A stretch of DNA of 64,000 nt from Cytidiella melzeri. Its lineage: Eukaryota > Basidiomycota > Agaricomycetes > Polyporales > Irpicaceae. The stretch spans positions 1 to 64,000 of the forward strand of contig JABYQR010000019.1 in NCBI GenBank assembly GCA_022592445.1. The letters are read 5' to 3'. How positions within the stretch are numbered: the stretch's first letter is position 1; every line of letters starts with the position of its first letter. Made by a program: the position numbers and the translations under genes. Below the pieces are notes generated by a model that was not told the origin of the DNA, did not search any database, and saw only the letters and a list, made by a program, of their open reading frames with translations. Positions 57,649-64,000 of this stretch are shown piece after piece.

Positions 57649-58372
57649 TGTAACAGTTAAGGTTACACTCACCAGGTAGTTGTTAAACTGGAGGGGGAGA
57701 TAATGAGATAGAGAGTAGAGTGGTGGTGAGAGTGAGTACTGGGAAGTACAGAGTAATCCTTGATCAACACAGTGGATAAGACTGAGGGGATATGCCCTCA
57801 GGAGTGCCTCTATATATACATGAAGGGGAGGACCCCAGGTACTACCTTAAGACCCCTAATACCTACATGAGTAAGCAAAGTAATCTACCTTACTAAGCAT
57901 GCCCTATGCCCTAGTGGTGCCACTTCAATAATCAACCAATAGCAATTGTCCCCATGACCTGACCCCATGACCCAGTCCCAAGGCTAGACTTGTTCTAGCT
58001 TGTTCTAAGACAGGGCTAGACTTTTCCAGAAGGTTCTAGGAATTATGACATCATCTAATGGAATGTTTTATACTATGACATCATAGTTCCAGCAAGTTCC
58101 ACAAGGTTCCGGGAGATCTATCATGTGATACACAGATAAGGAAAGGAGCGCATCAGCGCATCAGAGAAAGGAGGCGCATCAGTGCATCAATTGATAGGCA
58201 CTGAGAATAAGCGCCGGAATTGGCGCCTGATAAGCGCCAGATAAGCGCTGGATAAGTGCCTAAATAGACGCCAGATAAGCGCTGGATAAGCGCTTGACAA
58301 GCGCTTAAATATTCCCAATAATACCGTTGCCTGGTAAGGCAAGTCTTGTAGAAACATTGAAAATCTGTGACA
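57649..58372 (-). repeat. 5' LTR of the outer element
   Basis: 724 bp, TG...CA ends, with a TATATATA box (sense 57818-57811), the U3 repeat array at 58146-58308, and a small hairpin (CTGAGGG / CCCTCAG, 57782-57801) just before the predicted RNA start. It differs from the other LTR at many positions, so the insertion is clearly older than the nested one. Confidence 0.9.
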
Positions 58373-58981
58373 CGCACTTCACAACGCAGCCCACATTCGG
58401 AAATTCCTTCCCCGTCACTTCTCAAAGCCAAAGCCGTTCTACAACAACCGTGTTGGCAAGCATTGAGAGTTCGCCGACAAAGTTTCCTTTGTCAACACAA
58501 AATGCTGCGACGCTACTGCAGCAAAGGCGCGAGATACTTGAGCACGCAAGAAACAGGCGCAGGTGTTGTAGCCATCACGGTTGCAGCCAGGTGGTATGAA
58601 CTCATATCTTCCCTCACACTTCTCTCTATCAGTGTTTGCTTTGATCTATCTAGACGTGTAAACACGCTTTGCGCGGGTACTTAATAATATTTTACCTACA
58701 TACTATCCGATGATACAGCTATGCATATCTACTGTCTCAATCCGCCATTACACACATGGAACAGAACGTCCGTCGTACAGATTTTGAAAACAAATGACCA
58801 CCAGAAGGAAAGTCCTCGAGCGGCGGAACATGTGGTGTTGGCCTGCAAAACATCTGCGCAGGCGTTGTTCAGGAACATCCGGCCACCAGCTAGGTACGCG
58901 ATCATTTACACACGTTTCTGCAGAGCATCAACATCTGAACCCCTCATCTGCTGACCACCTACAGTCAAGTTGGTGGTGTAC
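58373..58981. other. Spacer between two gypsy elements
   Basis: No supported gene. About 600 bp of unique-looking sequence between the outer 5' LTR and the next element's LTR. It does not resemble the sequence left of 42350, in keeping with the missing target duplication. Confidence 0.5.
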
Positions 58982-59490
58982 TGTCACGACCATGCACACT
59001 TTTTCCTTTCTTTTCCTTTTATTTTCGTTATCCTACCTTCTCAATTTCCTTATCTTATCTTATCGATGGTACATGGCTACTGCATGTGATCAAGTGCATG
59101 TGACAGACTGGTCACATGATCATAGAAGGTGCTGGAACATTGTAGAACATCGCACCATAGCACACCATACATTCCCACGGCAGTGTTAGGAGTACAGACC
59201 CGGTACCAGGGGTCCTTGTCTGAGATGTATATAAACCCACCCTGTAGCTCCCTAAAGACCTCAGATTCTACCTCCTGGTCTTTAGGTGACGTCCACCTTG
59301 TACCTAGTCCTTCACAGTACTAATATAACCTGGTCTTTAGCTCATTGTCAGCTGATCCCTCGTCGTCGTGTCTCCACTCCTCCTCATCACCTACACTCCT
59401 GTCGTCATCGTCCACGCGAGTCCGCTCGTCGTTCCTCCCTCTTTGTCGTCACTTCCTCGCTCTTCATAGAGTTTGGTTGTGTTCTTGACA
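58982..59490 (+). repeat. 5' LTR of the third element
   Basis: 509 bp, TGTCACGA...CTTGACA. TATATAAA box at 59228-59235. Inverted arms CCTAAAGACC (59251-59260) and GGTCTTTAGG (59277-59286) enclose the self-primer AGATTCTACCT (59263-59273). Length is inferred from the start dinucleotide and the primer-binding site, since the 3' LTR is outside the window. Confidence 0.8.
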
Positions 59491-59492
59491 TT

Positions 59493-59503
59493 AGGTAGAA
59501 TCT
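59493..59503 (+). promoter_or_regulatory. Self-type primer-binding site of the third element
   Basis: AGGTAGAATCT, two bases after the LTR end, is the exact reverse complement of AGATTCTACCT at 59263-59273, 35 bp downstream of the TATA box. Confidence 0.8.
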
Positions 59504-59637
59504 CCTTACGCTCGCCTGGACGTCGCGCAATTGCATACATCCTTTTCCCCAAAGTTTTAAAAAGTTTAGTCCCCCCGGTTTACCAGTACGTTGTATTGGC
59601 CCGGACCTTTGACCTTACATCTCACTTCGTGGTTGTA

Positions 59638-60315
59638 GTGCCTAAGGACACACGCATTCGTCGCCGCGTACCCGAGTCCTTCTTCGAAGCTCGTCGAGAA
59701 CTACGTGAGCAAGGTCGTCCTCACCTCTATACAGAGAAAGACCTCGAAGCCATTGTCTCCTACGTCTCACGTCGTCCCCACTATCACCCTCTCGGCACCA
59801 GACTCCCAGCTTTCGACCACGAAAAGTTTGCTCGTGACAACGAGTCTATTAAGGAACGTACACGCACGGAACGCGCACAAACACTCTCCGACTGCATTGA
59901 GAAACCATCTCTCAAGGATCGTATCGCTCGGGCACCTGCACCCCCTCGACCGGACGCGCAAAAACCTGTGACGCTCGACTTCCACAAATTTTCAATCAAG
60001 GATCAAGTCGGTATTCTTAAGCCGAAGATTGAAGCCACTACTAAACGCCTCAAGATCCTCATCGAGCTGACCCGTGACCGCAACGACTCACAGGTCAAGT
60101 CAGTCCTACTACTCAACGACAAGCTTCTGTACCTCACAGAGCATACGGAGGAAGTACTCTCCACGCGCACGCCTGCCCAGCTCAAAGCACTGAACTGGGG
60201 TTTGCAGTCAGTAGGGCAGATCAACTTCACGCAATTACGCAAGAGGTTGACGGAAGTTACGAGTAGAGTTGCATTTGTAGCAGACGGAGGATACTTCGAA
60301 AAACTTCCCTTGTAG
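59638..60315 (+). CDS. Methionine-free pre-gag ORF (ORF0) of the third element
   Basis: About 225 codons from a GTG at 59638 to a double stop TAG TAG (60313-60318). It contains no methionine codon, and no ATG occurs in any frame here. It aligns with the nested element's ORF0 from PKDTR onward: KDLEAIVSYVSRRP, PSLKDRIARAP, KPVTLDFHKFSIKDQVGILKPK and LNWGLQSVGQINFTQLRKRL. The frame is open further left, without ATG, but similarity stops at the GTG, so the real start is at or near it. The bases before it (TTGTAG) fit a splice acceptor. No known domain; helix-prone and basic. Confidence 0.75.
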   Translation: MPKDTRIRRRVPESFFEARRELREQGRPHLYTEKDLEAIVSYVSRRPHYHPLGTRLPAFDHEKFARDNESIKERTRTERAQTLSDCIEKPSLKDRIARAPAPPRPDAQKPVTLDFHKFSIKDQVGILKPKIEATTKRLKILIELTRDRNDSQVKSVLLLNDKLLYLTEHTEEVLSTRTPAQLKALNWGLQSVGQINFTQLRKRLTEVTSRVAFVADGGYFEKLPL

Positions 60316-60694
60316 TAGATAAGCAATCATTGAGTGCGATAATCTTTTCCACGTTTTTGATCCCGACGATCTTGTGGACTGTCACGATAACGAAGAGGAT
60401 CACGCGTATATCGAAGTCTGCGAACAGCAGCCGTGTCCAAACCGGAGTCGAAAGTTTGTGGTATCTCGTCACTTCAGACAAAGACAACGATACTTCGGTT
60501 ACGTACCCTGTGATAACAGTCAAATTCCGTTAACTGTCGGAGTTCCTGAAGAAGTCGATACCAGTTTAGTTGTACCGGAAATTCCACCGGTTTCACCAGA
60601 CGTCACCCCCATCATCCCCGAAATCATACCGGAAACCTCACCGGTAACTCCTGAAACACCCACCGTCGCCCCCATCAATTCCGCACCTGTCACG

Positions 60695-61756
60695 ATGACA
60701 GCACCAGCAGTAGACCCCGCCTTGATTGCAGCCATTATAGCTGCAGTTATGCAAGCAATGCCGAGACCGCAAGTCACGGTCAACAATAACGACACCAAGC
60801 CCGATAGATACAAGGGCGAACATGGCCGCGACTTAGAACGATTCCTGTCGCAATGCGAGGCTTACTGGGTGACTGCTAGTATTGCCGATGAAAAAACCAA
60901 GGTCCTGACAGCAATCTATCGGTTGTCAGAGAAGGCTGCCCAATGGGCAATACCGGTCACGGACCATATGGCGGACCACAATGGTAACCTGCCGGCCAAC
61001 CTTGACACATGGGCCAAGTTTAAAACTGAGCTCAAGAAGTACTTCGGCGATGCAACGCCCGAAGATACCGCTATCCGTGAGTTGGAAAAGCTCTGTGGAG
61101 CAGAGAAAAAGGAGAAGAATGCGCGTGACGTAGGGACATATGTCACAGACTTCCAATCCTACGTGGGTCGCATCTCCGGATTAAGCGACAAGGACAAGGA
61201 GATCCGGTTCATTAAGGGTCTCCCTGAATACATCTACGGACGGCTCGCAACGGCTGAAGCTCCCCCAGCCAATTACCAAGGATGGATTGACAGGTCTCTG
61301 AAAATGGCGGCTGCATATGCCCGCATCAGAGAAACAACGGAGAAGAAAATTCCGTCTGTTCCCTCGTCGACCACGTCGAGACCTACCCAGTCCCAACCCC
61401 GGTTTACTCCGGTCCCTCGCACTTCCAACGGTCCGGTTCCTATGGAGGTTGACACCTCCAAGATGCAACAGGGACGGCGGTGTTATAACTGCCAGGAACT
61501 TACAACGGATCCCAATCATATTGCGCGCACATGTACCAAACCCGCAGTCCCTCGTCCACCTCCTTGTGGACCACGTGTAGCAGCTACCAATGCAGAGGCC
61601 TCGACCTCTAAAGCCGAAGGGAAGAAACCGGAGGCAACCGGAGAGCCAATTCCGTCAGGGGTATCAGAAGTAACCCTAAACGCAATACTTGGAGAGCTGG
61701 AAAAGCTGAAGGCGGAGAATGCCAACCTCAAGAAGAGACTTGAGGAGGGTTTTTGA
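60695..61756 (+). CDS. Gag of the third element
   Basis: ATG 60695 is the first AUG downstream of the predicted RNA start. It gives 353 residues ending TGA 61754-61756. Landmarks: IAAIIAAVMQAM, a capsid-like region (LERFLSQCEAYWVTASI, WAKFKTELKKYFGDATPED, YVTDFQSYVGRISGLSDKD), a Pro/Ser linker, CYNCQELTTDPNHIARTC as an expanded zinc-knuckle-like motif, and a C-terminal coiled coil (ILGELEKLKAENANLKKRL). The frame is open upstream to at least 60374 with an acidic, protein-like stretch (CHDNEEDHAYIEVCEQQP), so a non-AUG extension is possible. Confidence 0.85.
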   Translation: MTAPAVDPALIAAIIAAVMQAMPRPQVTVNNNDTKPDRYKGEHGRDLERFLSQCEAYWVTASIADEKTKVLTAIYRLSEKAAQWAIPVTDHMADHNGNLPANLDTWAKFKTELKKYFGDATPEDTAIRELEKLCGAEKKEKNARDVGTYVTDFQSYVGRISGLSDKDKEIRFIKGLPEYIYGRLATAEAPPANYQGWIDRSLKMAAAYARIRETTEKKIPSVPSSTTSRPTQSQPRFTPVPRTSNGPVPMEVDTSKMQQGRRCYNCQELTTDPNHIARTCTKPAVPRPPPCGPRVAATNAEASTSKAEGKKPEATGEPIPSGVSEVTLNAILGELEKLKAENANLKKRLEEGF

Positions 61757-64000
61757 TTCGGGCCGTGATTCGAGCTGCGCAAGCACGCGCCCCGCGTATA
61801 CAATGTAACAATAGATTTTCCATACTCGCGTCTGATGTATTAGAGACTGGTTCTGAATCGGAACATTTTCACGTACCCATCACAGTTTCAGGAGTGCGGA
61901 GATCTAAAGAAGTCGCAGCAATGATTGATAGTGGAGCCTCGACACTATTCATTCATAAACGGTTTGTTCGAGAGCATCGTATCAGAACCCGGAAGTTGAA
62001 ACAACCCATTCCGGTGTACAACATAGACGGAACCCCAAATCGAGACGGGGCTATTGACGAAGTTGCCATTCTCAATATGAGGATAGGGGACCACGAGGAG
62101 AGGACCATCTTCACGGTCACTGATATTGGACCCGAAGACGTAATTATAGGAATCGATTGGTTGCGGTACCATAACCCCACCATTGATTGGTACGAAGGCA
62201 TCATCAGGATGGATGGATGTCCTGATGCATGTAAACCCAGACAACGGGTTGATGAGGCGAAGGAGGTTGCAGCTAAGAGAACGGCTGAGCCTAAACGGAA
62301 GAAGAGAACTCCGGGACTACGGAAAGTTGTGGAACAACTCCCGTACTTGCCAGTGGATACGGAGGATGCCGAAGAAGACATTGAGGAAACCACGGAAGGT
62401 TCAGGAAGTTTGGATGAGGCTGAATCGCCGAAGTTACAGGCACAGGCCACTACTCAGCTCGGTGGAAAAGGAACTCCCCGACGCATTGTACGCACACGTC
62501 CGACACCTATGGTACAGGAAGGCGAACGCCTGTTCACTCTAGCGGGATACACATACTCTAGTGAACTAGCTGAGGTTGAGAACCGGGTTAAACCAGTCAA
62601 AACCTTTGAGGAGATGGTACCTGAGCAATATCGACAACACGCTCACATTTTCTCTGAAACGGAATCTCAACGGCTTCCAGAACACAAGTCATATGACCAT
62701 GCAATTGAGTTGATTCCGGAAGCAAAAGGATTCCATGCAAAAGTTTACCCACTGTCCCACCCCGAGCAAGAAGAGCTTGACAAGTTTATCCGAGAGAATT
62801 TGGAGAAAGGGTACATTCGACCGTCAAAGTCCCCCATGGCATCACCCTTCTTCTTTGTCAAGAAAAAGGATGGAAAGTTACGCCCAGTGCAAGATTACCG
62901 GAAGCTAAACGAAGTCACTATCAAAAACAGGTATCCATTGCCGTTGATCTCCGAACTCATGGATAGACTGCGAGGCGCTAGGTTCTTCACCAAACTGGAT
63001 GTCAGATGGGGATATAACAATGTCCGCATCAAAGAAGGTGATGAACACAAGGCAGCGTTTGTAACCAACCGTGGACTTTTCGAACCGACCGTCATGTTCT
63101 TCGGACTGACAAACTCTCCGGCTACGTTCCAGAATATGATGAATGATATTTTTGCCGACCTCATTGCCGAAGGCAAAGTCACAGTCTACTTAGACGATAT
63201 CCTTATCTATTCTAAGGAGATATCCGAGCACCGCGAGGTGGTACATGAAGTTCTGAGATGGCTCAGGCAACATGACCTATTCTTGAAACCTGAGAAATGC
63301 GAGTTTGAAAGATCAGAAACGGAGTACCTTGGCGTCATCATCGGCCACAATCAGTTACGTATGGATCCTGTCAAAGTAAAGGCAGTGGCCGAATGGCCTG
63401 TACCACAGAACGTCTCTGACATCCGCCGATTCCGTGGGTTTGCAAACTTCTACCGAAGGTTCATCAGGGATTTTGGGAAGATATGTAAACCCCTAGACCG
63501 TCTCACAGGTAAGGTCCCTTGGAAGTGGGGTCCTGAAGAACAGTCAGCGTTCGATGAACTCCGCCGACGATTTGTGGAAGCACCAGTATTAGCAATGTGG
63601 AGTTTTGATAGACCCACACGTTTGGAAACGGATGCATCCGGATATGCAATGGGAGGGGTGTTGGAACAACAAGCTGAAGACGGCACGTGGCACCCAGTAG
63701 CCTATCGGTCTGAAGGCATGACTGAGACCGAACGAAACTATGAGATCTACGACCGAGAACTTATGGCAATTGTGCGAGCCCTTGAAGACTGGCGTCATTA
63801 TTTGGAAGGGCTACCAGAGAAATTCCCTATTTTCTCTGACCACAAGAATCTCGAGTATTGGAAGACCGCTCGCAATTTGACACGTCGTCAAGCGCGTTGG
63901 TCATTGTTCCTCTCACGTTTCAACTTTGAGATCATCCCAAAGCCCGGGAAATCTATGGGAAAGTCAGATTCCATGTCACGATTGGGCCAACACGAGGTCA
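61744..64000 (+). CDS. Pol of the third element (protease, RT, RNase H), open to edge
   Basis: Begins at -1 relative to gag. Retropepsin is at about 61.9-62.15 kb (AMIDSGASTLFIH, VIIGIDWLRYHNPTIDW). An acidic/basic linker leads to RT: SPFFFVKKKDGKLRPVQDYR, FTKLDVRWGYNNVRIKEGD, FGLTNSPATFQNMM and the catalytic VYLDDILIYS. The connection and RNase H follow (RLETDASGYAMGGVLE, YEIYDRELMAIVRALEDWRH, SDHKNLEYW). I found no stop to the window end, and all catalytic aspartates of protease, RT and the RNase H start are present. Integrase lies beyond the edge. Confidence 0.92.
61747..61753 (+). promoter_or_regulatory. -1 frameshift slippery heptamer G GGT TTT at the gag stop
   Basis: In the gag frame the codons read GAG GGT TTT TGA, so G GGT TTT fits the X XXY YYZ rule and abuts the stop codon. 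The pol frame is at -1 and open from 61744. This fits programmed -1 frameshifting for Gag-Pol. I did not assess a downstream pseudoknot. Confidence 0.7.

Larger units (their letters stand above)
42350..58372 (-). mobile_element. Outer Ty3/gypsy chromovirus, interrupted by a nested element
   Basis: Read on the minus strand: 5' LTR 57649-58372, primer-binding site 57646-57635, a pre-gag ORF, gag, pol (protease, RT, RNase H, integrase, chromodomain), polypurine tract 43087-43076 and 3' LTR 42350-43075. The integrase is split by the nested element at 44123-51783. Without it the element is about 8.4 kb. Several frameshifts and a stop make it defective. The flanking five bases differ (CCTTC left, CGCAC right), so no target duplication survives. 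Confidence 0.92.
58982..64000 (+). mobile_element. Third Ty3/gypsy element, cut by the window edge
   Basis: 5' LTR 58982-59490, self-type primer-binding site, methionine-free pre-gag ORF, gag and an open pol that continues past the window. No frame breaks are visible, so this copy could be functional. The left flank is TGTAC (58977-58981); the right end is not in the window. It is related to the nested element (shared ORF0 layout and LTR motifs) but clearly a different family member. Confidence 0.92.

Noticed and set aside
60520..60813. Minus-strand Gly/Thr-rich frame with repeats opposite the right-hand gag
   Set aside because: Antisense of the Pro/Thr/Val-rich stretch before the gag ATG.
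1..64000. CRISPR arrays, bacterial operons, rRNA, replication origins
   Set aside because: No regular spacer arrays or prokaryotic gene organisation; introns and gene families show a eukaryotic chromosome.

Overview
This is a eukaryotic window from a filamentous basidiomycete, most likely an Agaricomycete. The genes are split by many 45-95 bp GT-AG introns. Several families are typical of that group: a FunK1 kinase, DUF6534-type membrane proteins, and Ty3/gypsy chromoviruses. I see no bacterial operons, tRNA, rRNA or CRISPR. I chose exon joins by reading splice signals against reading frame and family motifs; none is confirmed by transcript data.

Positions 1-40 kb are mostly host genes. A broken Ty1/copia end lies at 1-627. 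It is followed by: a Ser/Pro-rich protein of unknown function (minus, 1872-4291); a very-long-chain 3-oxoacyl-CoA reductase (plus, 5679-7062); a cluster of DUF6534-like membrane protein genes and decayed copies (7.7-14.7 kb); a coiled-coil protein (minus, 15023-16364); a small basic hypothetical protein (plus, 17011-17907); the NMD factor UPF2 (minus, 18890-23319); a divergent ATRIP/Rad26-like checkpoint protein (plus, 23642-26939); a FunK1 kinase (plus, 28071-30858); a GT49-like type II membrane protein (minus, 31489-32796); Tudor-SN/SND1 (minus, 32993-36628); mitochondrial ribosomal protein bS6m (plus, 36864-37344); a HAD hydrolase (minus, 37424-38441); an EthD-type small protein (plus, 39259-39793); and a small putative secreted protein (minus, 40629-41123).

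Positions 42.35-64 kb are a retrotransposon nest. An older minus-strand gypsy chromovirus (42350-58372) has diverged LTRs. A younger plus-strand gypsy element (44123-51783) split its integrase gene and left a perfect 5-bp target duplication, CGGTA. A third gypsy element enters at 58982 and runs off the right edge, with gag and pol open as far as visible.

The most interesting signals are in these gypsy elements. All three carry a 10-12 nt primer-binding site two bases inside the 5' LTR. In each it is perfectly complementary to LTR sequence 34-35 bp downstream of the TATA box. That is the signature of Tf1-type self-primed reverse transcription. All three also have an extra gene before gag, recognisable at protein level. 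In the nested and right-hand elements that ORF has no methionine at all. In both, the whole predicted 5' RNA, 1.16 kb and 1.43 kb, has no AUG in any frame until the gag AUG. This suggests an unusual start mechanism: non-AUG initiation, or a start codon made by splicing. Two of the elements have -1 slippery heptamers at the gag/pol junction.
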